This document shows, in pieces, positions 1 to 6,726 of a stretch of 6,726 nucleotides of DNA. The notes under the pieces are model-generated. The model made no database searches. It was not told the DNA's origin and was given only the letters and a program-made list of their open reading frames with translations. The DNA is from Alphaproteobacteria bacterium (GTDB taxonomy: Bacteria; Pseudomonadota; Alphaproteobacteria; Micropepsales; Micropepsaceae). The stretch spans positions 1 through 6,726 of the forward strand of contig JAICVV010000115.1 in assembly GCA_025935155.1 (NCBI GenBank), given 5' to 3'. Numbering within the stretch: the stretch's first letter is position 1; every line of letters starts with the position of its first letter. The position numbers and the translations under genes were made by a program.

Positions 1-74
1 AAAACGATTGCAGCGGTTCCGCCGAGAATGGGTCGGTCCCCTGCCGGACCGCTTCAGGCGCCCATATTCCGCAT

Positions 75-99
75 GGAACTTCCTGCAAATCCTAACGTT
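75..99 (+). promoter_or_regulatory. Candidate EcfG-type general stress response promoter for the lipoprotein gene
   Basis: The -35 element GGAAC (75-79) and the -10 element CGTT (96-99) are separated by exactly 16 bases, which fits the alphaproteobacterial EcfG/RpoE2 pattern GGAAC-N16/17-CGTT. Transcription would start roughly at 105-108, leaving a leader of about 30 bases before the ATG at 136. The same architecture recurs before the next gene at 856-880, which makes chance less likely. If it is real, the lipoprotein is induced through the PhyR-NepR-EcfG partner switch under general stress. The match is seen in the sequence; its activity is inferred. Confidence 0.7.
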
Positions 100-124
100 T
101 GTTTATCAGCGTTGGTCTTTTGGC

Positions 125-130
125 GGGGAG
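125..130 (+). promoter_or_regulatory. Shine-Dalgarno sequence that sets the lipoprotein start
   Basis: GGGGAG lies 5 bases before the ATG at 136. It decides the start: the in-frame ATG at 28 would lie upstream of the predicted promoter and would put 36 non-signal residues in front of a clean lipoprotein signal peptide. Confidence 0.8.
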
Positions 131-135
131 TAATC

Positions 136-795
136 ATGTTGCGCAAATCACTCTTGCTGCTTGGAACGGGCTCAATTTTGCTCATCACCGCAGGCTGCCT
201 TGGCTATGGAGAAGACCGTTATCCGCCTCCGCCACCATATCCACCCGAGGCGGCGGAGCAGCCCGACATGAATCGGCAGAGCTACAATGTGGCGCCGCGC
301 CCCAATCCGCATAAGGAAGCCTCCGCGCAAACGGAATCGAACGCGCGCAGCCAGGCTTCCAAAGCAGCGGAGGCCGTATCCAGCCCTGCGCATTCGAAGA
401 ACGCTGAAACCGCCTCTACCGAGACCAAAAAAGGTGAGCCCGCTGAGGCCAAAAAGAGCGAGTCGAGCGAGACCAAACAGAATGAAAAGACCGCCGATGC
501 AACGAAGCCGCTGACGCCAGCGGAGATCAGAACCGCGGTTCCGGTGCAAAAAGTCAGCAATCCGAAACAGACCCTCTCAAGCGCGAAGATCAAGAGTCTA
601 TGGGGCGACGTGCTTGGGCATGTGCATTCCGTCGATGTAAGCGACGGAACCGTAAGGGCTGTCGATGCCGATGTGGGCAAGGGCGTCGTGCGGATCGACG
701 CGAAACGGCTGAAGTACGTGAAGAGCCGCAATGTTCTTCTAACAACAATGTCGAAGCCAGACGTCGCCAAGCTCCCACGGGTCGATAATCCATAA
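136..795 (+). CDS. Predicted outer-membrane lipoprotein with low-complexity linker and PRC-barrel-like C-terminus
   Basis: A 219-residue protein whose function I do not recognise. Residues 1-20 form a type II signal peptide: a basic n-region (MLRK), a Leu-rich core, and the lipobox ITAGC with Cys21 as the lipidated residue. Leu22 at +2, not Asp, favours Lol sorting to the outer membrane. A Pro/Tyr-rich stretch (YPPPPPYPP, 29-37) and an Ala/Ser/Lys/Glu-rich linker (about 58-125) with repeated ETK/EAKKSE-like units follow, resembling periplasm-spanning or wall-contacting linkers. Residues 150-215 look folded and resemble a PRC-barrel: a WGDVLGHVHSVDVSDG strand-turn pattern, then AVDADVGKGVVRIDAKRLKY and a closing hydrophobic strand ending near KLP. 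The PRC assignment rests on pattern only. The start is set by the lipobox, the GGGGAG ribosome site and an upstream EcfG-type promoter. It appears monocistronic, with a candidate hairpin after the stop. Confidence is high that it is a gene and lipoprotein, and moderate for the C-terminal fold. Confidence 0.85.
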   Translation: MLRKSLLLLGTGSILLITAGCLGYGEDRYPPPPPYPPEAAEQPDMNRQSYNVAPRPNPHKEASAQTESNARSQASKAAEAVSSPAHSKNAETASTETKKGEPAEAKKSESSETKQNEKTADATKPLTPAEIRTAVPVQKVSNPKQTLSSAKIKSLWGDVLGHVHSVDVSDGTVRAVDADVGKGVVRIDAKRLKYVKSRNVLLTTMSKPDVAKLPRVDNP

Positions 796-809
796 CGCAT
801 GGTACGATT

Positions 810-832
810 AACCTGACGTGCACCGTCGGGTT
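810..832 (+). terminator. Candidate terminator hairpin after the lipoprotein gene
   Basis: A 9-bp stem with one T-G wobble (810-818 pairing with 824-832) closes a 5-base loop (TGCAC), starting 14 bases after the stop codon. The T-tract is short (TTTG), so this is a weak intrinsic terminator at best. It does separate the lipoprotein gene from the next promoter at 856. Confidence 0.4.
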
Positions 833-855
833 TGTGGCATTCGCGATTTCCACCC

Positions 856-880
856 GGAACGGCTGCGTGTGAAACACGTT
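856..880 (+). promoter_or_regulatory. Candidate EcfG-type general stress response promoter for the DUF1328 gene
   Basis: GGAAC (856-860), a 16-base spacer and CGTT (877-880) match the EcfG/RpoE2 pattern. The spacing is the same as at 75-99, and both CGTT elements are preceded by A. Transcription would begin near 886-889, about 35 bases before the ATG at 924. DUF1328 proteins are known as small membrane proteins, often linked to stress, so the target is plausible. The match is direct; function is inferred. Confidence 0.72.
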
Positions 881-923
881 CGCTGAAGAGGTCGGGCACA
901 GAAGTCCTTACGGGAGTTGCTAT

Positions 924-1118
924 ATGCTTGGTTGGGCAATTGCGTTTCTTGTCGTCGCCATGATCTCCGGCATCTTTGGATTCGGCGGGGTTGTTGCCGC
1001 TTCCGCTGGCATCGCACAGGTTGTTTTCGTTGTTTTCCTGATCTTGTTCGCTCTAAGTCTGATCGCCGGGCTGCTCGCCGAGCCTAACCATACCTCCGGC
1101 ATTAAAGGGCTGCGATGA
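924..1118 (+). CDS. DUF1328 / UPF0391 family small membrane protein (YtjA-like)
   Basis: A 64-residue inner-membrane protein of the DUF1328 family, whose molecular function is unknown. The family pattern is clear: MLGWAIAFLVVAMISGIFGF (helix 1, about 3-20), a GGVVAASAGIAQ turn with the Gly/Ala-rich motif, and VVFVVFLILFALSLIAGLL (helix 2, about 33-51). The start has a good ribosome site (GGGAG at 912-916, 7 bases before ATG). Family members usually stop soon after helix 2, at about 50-58 residues. Here a hydrophilic tail ([13 protein letters not shown]) extends the protein, and its last codons and stop lie inside the 3' end of the convergent malic enzyme gene. An EcfG-type promoter just upstream suggests induction in the general stress response. 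Family assignment is confident; physiological role is not known. Confidence 0.94.
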   Translation: MLGWAIAFLVVAMISGIFGFGGVVAASAGIAQVVFVVFLILFALSLIAGLLAEPNHTSGIKGLR

Positions 1119-3351
1119 GCGCTGCATTGTAGATTTCGCTCATCCGGGCGCCAAGAGGCGCAATCTGTACCGGCTTTTCCAACCCGATCAGCAATGGCCC
1201 GAGCACGGTAACGTCTCCTGCTTCGCGCAGCAGTTTGGTTGAGATCGACGCGGAATGTATCGCCGGCATGATCAGCACGTTGGCCGTGTCGCTCAATCTT
1301 GCGAAAGGATAGACACTGAGCTTCTCCCGATCGAGGGCGACATCGGCGGCGATCTCGCCATCGTATTCGAAATCCACTCCACGGCGGTCCAGTATATGCA
1401 CGGCCTCCACGATGCGCTCGCTGCGTTCGCTGCGCGGAAATCCAAATGTGGACGAGGCGAGAAGCGCCACGCGCGGCGTGAACCCGAAATGACGCACCAC
1501 CTCGACGGTTTGCACCGCGATGTCGGCCAACTCTTCGCTGCTCGGCATTTCGTGCACCGATGTGTCCGCCACGAACAGCACCCGTCCCTTGCTGAAGACC
1601 AGCATCACGCCTACGGGTCGCTTGTCCGGTGGCGCGTCCAGAACCAGGCGAATGTCCGACAGTGCGACCTGATACGAGCGAGTCACGCCGGTCACCATGG
1701 CGTCCGCGTGACCGGCTGCGAGCATGGAGGCCGCATAGACATTCCGGTCGGTGGTCACGAGGCGAACGCAATCGCGATATAACTGTCCTCGTCTTTGGAG
1801 CCGGCAATACAGTGCTTCGATGTAGGGAGCCGCGTCCTGGGCCGATTGCGGCGCGCGGATTTCAAGCAGATGTTCATCGATCCCTTCGCGCCGCAATCCC
1901 GCTTTGATAATGTCTTCACGGCCGACGAGCAGGGCCTTTCCGAGTCCTGCACCCTGAAAGGCAGCGGCGGCGCGTATCACGGAATCCTCTTCGCCCTCAG
2001 CAAACACGACCCGTTTGGGGTTGGCGCGAACGCTCGCGGTGACGCGTTGAAAAAGCAGAGCCGAAGGGTCGAGTCGCGCAGAAAGCTGATACCGGTACGC
2101 ATCCGTATCCTTCACCTCGCGCCGCGCAACGCCGCTCTTCACAGCGGCTTCCGCCACCGCGGCAGATACGCGCGAAATCAATCGCGGATCGAACGGCACC
2201 GGGATAATGTAATCGGGGCCGTATACCGGACGATTGCCACGATAGGCGGCCGCCACTTCATCCGGCACGTCCTCGCGGGCGAGCGCCGCAAGCGCATCGG
2301 CCGCGGCGATTTTCATCGCTTGGTTGATCGTCTTCGCGCGCACATCCAGGGCCCCGCGGAAGATATAAGGGAAACCGAGAACGTTGTTGACCTGATTGGG
2401 GTAATCGCTCCGTCCGGTGGCAACGATTGCGTCCGGCCGGACGGCTTTCACATCTTCCGGTGTAATCTCCGGATCGGGATTGGCCATCGCGAACACAATG
2501 GGCGCCTTCGCCATCGTCTTCACCATTTCCGGCGTCACCGCCCCTTTCACCGACAGCCCGAGGAACACGTCGCTGTCCACCAACGCGTCCGCGAGCGTGC
2601 GCGCTTTGGTGTCCACCGCATGCGCGCTTTTCCATTGGTTCATTCCGGCGGTGCGGCCGCGGTAGATGACGCCCTTGGTGTCACAGAGGACAGCATTGCC
2701 GTTTGGCAGGCCCATCGCCTTCAGTAGCTCGAGGCAGGCAATACCCGCAGCGCCTGCGCCGTTCACGACCACCTTGATGTCAGACAATTTCCGCCCGGTC
2801 AGATCGAGGGCGTTGATGACGCCCGCCGCGGAGATGATTGCCGTGCCATGCTGGTCATCATGGAACACCGGGATATCCATCAGCTCCCGCAGGCGTTCCT
2901 CGATGATAAAGCAATCGGGAGCCTTGATGTCTTCCAGATTGATGCCGCCAAAACTGGGGCTGAGATAACGGACAGCCGCGATGAATTCATCGACATCGGT
3001 TGTTGCAACTTCGAGATCGATCGCGTCCACATCCGCAAAGCGCTTGAACAGAACCGCTTTGCCTTCCATCACCGGTTTGGAGGCGAGCGCGCCCAGATCG
3101 CCAAGCCCGAGGATGGCGGTACCGTTGGAGATTACCGCAACCAGATTGCCTTTCGCCGTGTAATCGAAGGCGCAATCGGGATTTTCGGCAATGGCACGCA
3201 CGGGAACCGCCACGCCCGGCGAATAGGCGAGACTCAAATCCCGCTGGGTCGCCATCGGTTTGGTGGCTCTAACCTCGATTTTTCCGGGCTTGCCCTGCCT
3301 GTGGAAGGCGAGCGCTTCTTCATCTGTAAAGGAAGGGCGGCTGTCGTCCAT
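1102..3351 (-). CDS. maeB: NADP-dependent malic enzyme, hybrid type with C-terminal phosphotransacetylase-like domain
   Basis: It catalyses oxidative decarboxylation of malate to pyruvate with reduction of NAD(P)+, in the cytosol, feeding pyruvate and NADPH to biosynthesis during growth on C4-dicarboxylates. The 749 residues match the hybrid MaeB class (about 750-770). The malic domain covers about 1-415: SLAYSPGVA with the catalytic Tyr43, [15 protein letters not shown] with probable catalytic Lys98, acidic metal ligands around Glu151/152 and in HDDQHGTA (164-171), the nucleotide loop NGAGAAG (197-203), and [15 protein letters not shown] (322-336). The phosphotransacetylase-like domain covers about 428-746; in this family it is regulatory, binding acetyl-CoA, not catalytic. 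NADP versus NAD preference cannot be settled here. The ATG is the only usable start before an in-frame stop and has a weak GGAA site 7 bases ahead. The gene diverges from mutS, and its last 17 bases overlap the DUF1328 gene tail to tail. Confidence 0.97.
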   Translation of the reverse strand: MDDSRPSFTDEEALAFHRQGKPGKIEVRATKPMATQRDLSLAYSPGVAVPVRAIAENPDCAFDYTAKGNLVAVISNGTAILGLGDLGALASKPVMEGKAVLFKRFADVDAIDLEVATTDVDEFIAAVRYLSPSFGGINLEDIKAPDCFIIEERLRELMDIPVFHDDQHGTAIISAAGVINALDLTGRKLSDIKVVVNGAGAAGIACLELLKAMGLPNGNAVLCDTKGVIYRGRTAGMNQWKSAHAVDTKARTLADALVDSDVFLGLSVKGAVTPEMVKTMAKAPIVFAMANPDPEITPEDVKAVRPDAIVATGRSDYPNQVNNVLGFPYIFRGALDVRAKTINQAMKIAAADALAALAREDVPDEVAAAYRGNRPVYGPDYIIPVPFDPRLISRVSAAVAEAAVKSGVARREVKDTDAYRYQLSARLDPSALLFQRVTASVRANPKRVVFAEGEEDSVIRAAAAFQGAGLGKALLVGREDIIKAGLRREGIDEHLLEIRAPQSAQDAAPYIEALYCRLQRRGQLYRDCVRLVTTDRNVYAASMLAAGHADAMVTGVTRSYQVALSDIRLVLDAPPDKRPVGVMLVFSKGRVLFVADTSVHEMPSSEELADIAVQTVEVVRHFGFTPRVALLASSTFGFPRSERSERIVEAVHILDRRGVDFEYDGEIAADVALDREKLSVYPFARLSDTANVLIMPAIHSASISTKLLREAGDVTVLGPLLIGLEKPVQIAPLGARMSEIYNAALIAAL

Positions 3352-3376
3352 GCGATGGTTCCAGAGTGATCCACAG

Positions 3377-3406
3377 AATATCCGCCGGAAAGGAGCGGTC
3401 TTTCAA
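3377..3406 (-). promoter_or_regulatory. Possible housekeeping promoter for the malic enzyme gene
   Basis: On the minus strand, TTGAAA (3401-3406) and GATATT (3377-3382) are spaced by 18 bases, resembling sigma-70 -35 and -10 boxes. TATTCT at 3375-3380 with 20-base spacing is an alternative reading. The elements lie 25-55 bases before the start codon in the divergent region shared with mutS. The match is loose. Confidence 0.28.
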
Positions 3407-3462
3407 TGGCCGCGGCTATGGCGCCGGGCTTTATCGTCTTTTCTCTCTGGTAACTTGTACCC

Positions 3463-6138
3463 ATGAACGGGATTCGCGAGACTGACAGCGCCACGCCCTC
3501 CATGGCGCAGTTCCTGGAGATCAAAGCCGCCCATCCCGAATATCTGCTGTTCTACCGGATGGGGGATTTCTACGAACTGTTCTTCGACGACGCCGCCAAG
3601 GCTGCCGAAGCGCTCGATATCGCGCTTACCAAGCGTGGCAAACATCTGGGCGAAGACATTCCGATGTGCGGGGTTCCGGTTCACGCGGCGGAGCAGTATC
3701 TGGAGAAGCTGATCCGCAAGGGATTTCGCGTCGCCGTTTGCGAGCAGATGGAAGACCCGGCGCAGGCGCGCAAGCGCGGCAGCAAGGCGGTGGTGCGCCG
3801 CGATGTCGTCCGCCTGGTTACGCCGGGAACGCTCACGGAAGATTCCCTACTGCAGGCGCGTGCGGCCAACGTGCTGGCGGCGCTTGGCCGCGCCGGCGGC
3901 GAATGGGCGTTGGCCGCCGCAGATATTTCCACAGGCGATTTCCGGGTGTCCGGCGTTGCCGCCCGCGAGCTGTCCGTTGAACTCGCGCGGCTGGCGTCAA
4001 AGGAGTTGCTCGTTCCCGATAGCGCGCTGAGCGATGAGGCTGTCGCTTCTGTGCTGAAGGACGTCAGCGCGGCGTTGACGCCGCTGCCGTCGATCAAATT
4101 CGAGTCCGGCAGTGGCGAGCGGGCGCTGAAGGAGCTCTACCGTGTTGCTTCTCTGGACGGCTTTGGAACGTTTACGCGCGCGGAGCTTTCCGCCGCGGGT
4201 GCGCTTGTCGGCTACCTGACTCTGACGCAAAAAGGAAAGCTCCCCGCTCTCAAACCGATCGCACGCGGCGGCGAGGGCGGATACATGGCGATCGATGCCG
4301 CCACGCGCCGCAATCTGGAACTCGTCGAGAGCGTTTCCGGCGGTGGCAAGGGCAGCCTGCTTTCCACCATCGATCTCACCGTCACCGCCGGCGGTGCGCG
4401 CGAGCTGGCAGCGCGCCTATGCTCGCCGCTGCTGAATCCGTCAGCCATAAACATCCGGCAGGATTCCGTCGCCTGGTTCACCGGAGATTCGGACGCGCGG
4501 CGTAATATCCGCGATCGCCTTCGTCGCGCCCCCGACATTGCGCGAGCCCTGGCCCGAATCTCGGTGGGGCGGGGCGGCCCGCGAGACCTCGCCAGCGTTC
4601 GCGACGGATTGAAGGCGGCCAGACACTTGCGCGAGTTGCTGCCCCAGTCTGACGATCCGCTCAAGGCTCCGCTCGGTGAACTGGCCGAGTCACGCAACGC
4701 GCTCCTCGCCGCCCTCGCAGAAGCTTCGTCGCTTCAGGATGGTTTAGAGCATCATCTCACCGCTGAGCCGCCCTTCTTCGCGCGCGACGGTGGCTTCATC
4801 AGGCCAGGTGCCCATGCACCGCTGGACGAGATTCGCGCACTCCGCGATGAAAGCCGCCGCGTGATTGCCGGATTGGAGACCCGATATCGGGCCGAGAGCG
4901 GTGTTGCCGCTTTGCGGATAAAGCACAATGGCGTTCTGGGCTACTTCATCGAGGTCACGCCGCAGCACGCAGACAAATTGCAAGCCGGTGCCAACCGCGA
5001 AATGTTCCGGCATCGTCAAACCATCGGCAGCGCGGTGCGGTTTTCGACGGATGAATTGGCCACGCTCGATGCCCGCATTTCGCAAAGCGCGGACCAGGCA
5101 CTGGCAATCGAACGCGAATTGTTCGAGACGCTCTGCGGACAGGTTCTGGAGTGTGCGAACCCGCTTGCGGAGATTGCGTCTGCGCTCGCCTGTCTCGACG
5201 TCGACGCCGCCTTGGCCGAGCTGGCCGTCGCGCGCCGCTATGTCCGCCCGAAAGTGGACAACAGCCTCGCCTTCGAAATCCGGCGGGGGCGGCATCCTGT
5301 CGTCGAAGCGGCGCTGAATGCAGGGCACGCAGGCTTTTTTGTGCCGAACGATTGCAATCTCTCCAACGACATCAGCGGACGATTGTGGCTCGTCACCGGC
5401 CCGAACATGGCTGGCAAATCCACCTTCCTCCGCCAGAATGCACTGATCGCGATTCTGGCGCAGACGGGCAGTTTCGTCCCGGCGGAGTCCGCGCATATCG
5501 GCATTGTGGACCGGCTGTTTTCGCGCGTGGGCGCCGCAGACGATCTGGCGCGTGGCCGCTCCACCTTCATGGTCGAAATGGTCGAAACGGCGGCCATCCT
5601 CAATCAGGCAACCGAACGCAGTCTCGTCATTCTGGACGAGATTGGCCGCGGAACGGCAACTTTCGACGGTCTTGCCATCGCATGGTCCACCGCAGAGCAT
5701 TTGTGCATGGTGAACAAATCACGCGGGTTGTTCGCCACGCATTATCACGAATTGACAGCACTGGCCGAACGGTTGCCGGGCCTCGCCTGCGTAACGATGC
5801 GGGTGCGTGAATGGAACGACTCGATTGTGTTCCTGCACGAAGTCGCGCCGGGCGTCGCCGATCGCTCCTACGGTATTCACGTGGCGAAGTTGGCAGGGCT
5901 GCCGCCATCCGTCACCGCCCGCGCCGAAAAGGTTTTGCGGGCGCTGGAAGACGGGCGGGTTGGGCATAAGCCGCTCGCCAGCATCGATGACCTGCCGCTG
6001 TTTGCGCCGGAGAAGCGAACTGTAGCCCTGAAGCAAAGCGAAGCGGAACAGCTTCTGCGGGAGATTGCGCCCGACTCGCTCACGCCCAAAGATGCGCTGG
6101 AGCTGATTTACCGGTTGAAGGCGGCTCTACCCGAATAA
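3463..6138 (+). CDS. mutS: DNA mismatch repair ATPase MutS
   Basis: MutS recognises base mismatches and small loops after replication and, with ATP, becomes a sliding clamp that recruits MutL. All family landmarks are present in 891 residues. The N-terminal mismatch-binding domain has Phe36 and Glu38 in GDFYELF, the F-x-E motif at exactly the E. coli position, which supports the chosen ATG over Met14. Connector, lever and clamp domains follow (about 130-610). The ATPase domain has Walker [10 protein letters not shown] (646-654), the ABC-type signature region (about 687-706, [13 protein letters not shown]), Walker [12 protein letters not shown] (721-731) and the switch motif ATHYHEL (758-764). 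A C-terminal DLPLF (843-847) resembles a beta-clamp-binding motif, before the short tetramerisation region. No Shine-Dalgarno is obvious; an in-frame TAA at 3451 limits upstream starts. It diverges from the malic enzyme gene and converges on a DUF72 gene. It appears intact. Confidence 0.99.
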   Translation: MNGIRETDSATPSMAQFLEIKAAHPEYLLFYRMGDFYELFFDDAAKAAEALDIALTKRGKHLGEDIPMCGVPVHAAEQYLEKLIRKGFRVAVCEQMEDPAQARKRGSKAVVRRDVVRLVTPGTLTEDSLLQARAANVLAALGRAGGEWALAAADISTGDFRVSGVAARELSVELARLASKELLVPDSALSDEAVASVLKDVSAALTPLPSIKFESGSGERALKELYRVASLDGFGTFTRAELSAAGALVGYLTLTQKGKLPALKPIARGGEGGYMAIDAATRRNLELVESVSGGGKGSLLSTIDLTVTAGGARELAARLCSPLLNPSAINIRQDSVAWFTGDSDARRNIRDRLRRAPDIARALARISVGRGGPRDLASVRDGLKAARHLRELLPQSDDPLKAPLGELAESRNALLAALAEASSLQDGLEHHLTAEPPFFARDGGFIRPGAHAPLDEIRALRDESRRVIAGLETRYRAESGVAALRIKHNGVLGYFIEVTPQHADKLQAGANREMFRHRQTIGSAVRFSTDELATLDARISQSADQALAIERELFETLCGQVLECANPLAEIASALACLDVDAALAELAVARRYVRPKVDNSLAFEIRRGRHPVVEAALNAGHAGFFVPNDCNLSNDISGRLWLVTGPNMAGKSTFLRQNALIAILAQTGSFVPAESAHIGIVDRLFSRVGAADDLARGRSTFMVEMVETAAILNQATERSLVILDEIGRGTATFDGLAIAWSTAEHLCMVNKSRGLFATHYHELTALAERLPGLACVTMRVREWNDSIVFLHEVAPGVADRSYGIHVAKLAGLPPSVTARAEKVLRALEDGRVGHKPLASIDDLPLFAPEKRTVALKQSEAEQLLREIAPDSLTPKDALELIYRLKAALPE

Positions 6139-6149
6139 ATCCGATTGCG

Positions 6150-6169
6150 GCAGGCGACCGCCTGCGGTC
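6150..6169. terminator. Overlapping inverted repeats between convergent genes, candidate bidirectional terminator
   Basis: Two perfect hairpins overlap in the 33-base gap between mutS and the DUF72 gene. GCAGGC (6150-6155) pairs with GCCTGC (6160-6165) around a 4-base loop. GACCG (6156-6160) pairs with CGGTC (6165-6169) around CCTG. They share bases and cannot form together. Neither is followed by a real T-run on either strand, so intrinsic termination would be weak. The position between two convergent stop codons is what suggests the role. Confidence 0.4.
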
Positions 6170-6171
6170 TC

Positions 6172-6726
6172 TCAATGCTCCAGTTCTTTCAGCATCGCAG
6201 TGGCAGCAGCCGGCGCGCGCACTTTAGCGCCGCTGATAAAATAGACAAACACGTCGCGTTTTTTCTTGGGCGGCGCCTTTGCGATCAGCGGCAAGCCAGC
6301 CGGCGCGGCACCGGATGCGTAGGCTTTCGCGCGCTCCGCCCACTGCTTCAGGGCGCGCGTGGTGTAGCCGGTCGCAACACGCTCTTCCGTGCGCTGCAGG
6401 CGCATGTAGACGAAATCCGCCGTGGCATCTGCGAGCAGCGGATGTTTCGGCGAGTCGGCAAGCACGATGGCCACATTGTGCTGGCGCGCCAGCGTCACGA
6501 AGTCCGGCACAAGAAAGCTTTCGTGGCGGATTTCAATCGCATGCCGCAGCGCGATTCCGTTCAGAGTACGCGGCAACAACGCAAAAAACGCGGCGAAATT
6601 TTCCGGCTCGAATTTCCGCATCGGCGTGAACTGCCACACGATCGGCCCGAGCTTCGCGCCCAGTTCCGTGAAGCCGCTGTTCAGGAATTTTTCGATCAGC
6701 GGACCGCCTTCCGCCAGATTGCGCTT
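6172..6726 (-). CDS. DUF72 (YecE-like) family protein, partial at the window edge
   Basis: The C-terminal 184 residues of a DUF72 protein; the start lies beyond base 6726. The family is a TIM-barrel-like fold of unknown biochemical function, usually about 240-300 residues, so roughly the first third is missing. Visible family features: GFTELGAKLGPIVWQF (18-33 of the visible part), a Pro/Phe-rich loop, the EIRHESF block (65-71) with conserved acidic and His residues, ALADSP-like VLADSP (88-93), FVYMRL (105-110), a YTTRALKQWA helix (121-130), and RDVFVYFISGAK (157-168) near the end. The GTG at 6637-6639 could be mistaken for a start, but the open frame and family similarity continue without break to the window edge. 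It ends 33 bases from mutS, converging on it. Nothing indicates a functional link with mismatch repair. Confidence 0.93.
   Translation of the reverse strand, partial: KRNLAEGGPLIEKFLNSGFTELGAKLGPIVWQFTPMRKFEPENFAAFFALLPRTLNGIALRHAIEIRHESFLVPDFVTLARQHNVAIVLADSPKHPLLADATADFVYMRLQRTEERVATGYTTRALKQWAERAKAYASGAAPAGLPLIAKAPPKKKRDVFVYFISGAKVRAPAAATAMLKELEH

Noticed and set aside
3..20. Possible reverse-strand EcfG promoter from AACG and GTTCC near the window start
   Set aside because: The spacing is 9 bases, far from the 16-17 needed.
34..51. Inverted repeat CGGTCC / GGACCG as a terminator of an upstream gene
   Set aside because: The stem is only 6 bp with a 6-base loop and no T-run follows. No upstream coding frame is visible to terminate, so it is not strong enough to annotate.
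28..135. N-terminal extension of the lipoprotein frame from the ATG at 28
   Set aside because: The extension covers the predicted promoter, has no ribosome site, and would bury the signal peptide 36 residues inside the protein. The start at 136 has GGGGAG at proper spacing.
282..899. 205-codon minus-strand frame across the lipoprotein gene
   Set aside because: It runs antisense to the low-complexity linker and across both intergenic control elements. Its Ser/Phe/Ala-rich composition mirrors the sense strand.
1795..2727. 310-codon open frame on the plus strand, antisense to the malic enzyme gene
   Set aside because: It lies wholly within a clearly conserved gene. Its translation is Arg/His-rich with no recognisable domain, as expected from an antisense frame in GC-rich DNA.
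4744..5700. 318-codon open frame on the minus strand, antisense to mutS
   Set aside because: It is opposite the conserved MutS core and ATPase domain and has no family resemblance. It is explained by codon bias of mutS.
6637..6639. GTG as the start of a complete 155-residue protein on the minus strand
   Set aside because: The frame stays open to the window edge and the upstream residues (GFTELGAKLGP) fit the DUF72 family, so the gene is cut by the window and not short.

Overview
The window looks like a chromosomal segment of an alphaproteobacterium, most likely of the Rhizobiales or a nearby order; genus cannot be read from it. The evidence is the GC-rich coding sequence, a hybrid MaeB-type malic enzyme and MutS of alphaproteobacterial flavour, and two copies of the EcfG (general stress response sigma factor) promoter pattern GGAAC-N16-CGTT, which is characteristic of this class. 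I see no rRNA, tRNA, CRISPR array, insertion sequence, integrase or attachment site. No stretch longer than about 135 bases lacks a gene.

Layout. Bases 1-135 are non-coding and carry an EcfG-type promoter (75-99) and a strong Shine-Dalgarno sequence. They precede a 219-residue predicted outer-membrane lipoprotein with a low-complexity linker and a C-terminal PRC-barrel-like region (136-795, +). A short gap follows with a candidate terminator hairpin (810-832) and a second EcfG-type promoter (856-880). That promoter drives a small two-helix DUF1328/UPF0391 membrane protein (924-1118, +). The last 17 bases of this gene overlap the 3' end of the convergent malic enzyme gene (1102-3351, -). A 111-base divergent intergenic region separates the malic enzyme gene from mutS (3463-6138, +). 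mutS converges, across a 33-base gap containing overlapping inverted repeats, on a DUF72 (YecE-like) gene (6172-6726, -) whose start lies beyond the window.

How the genes relate. The left end looks like a small envelope-stress module: two adjacent envelope proteins, each behind its own promoter of identical architecture. The rest is housekeeping: malic enzyme (malate to pyruvate, NADPH supply), MutS (mismatch repair) and a conserved protein of unknown function. No exotic multi-gene system is visible. The most useful leads are the paired stress promoters, the poorly characterised lipoprotein they predict to be stress-induced, and the tail-to-tail overlap that would let stress-induced transcription run antisense into the malic enzyme gene.
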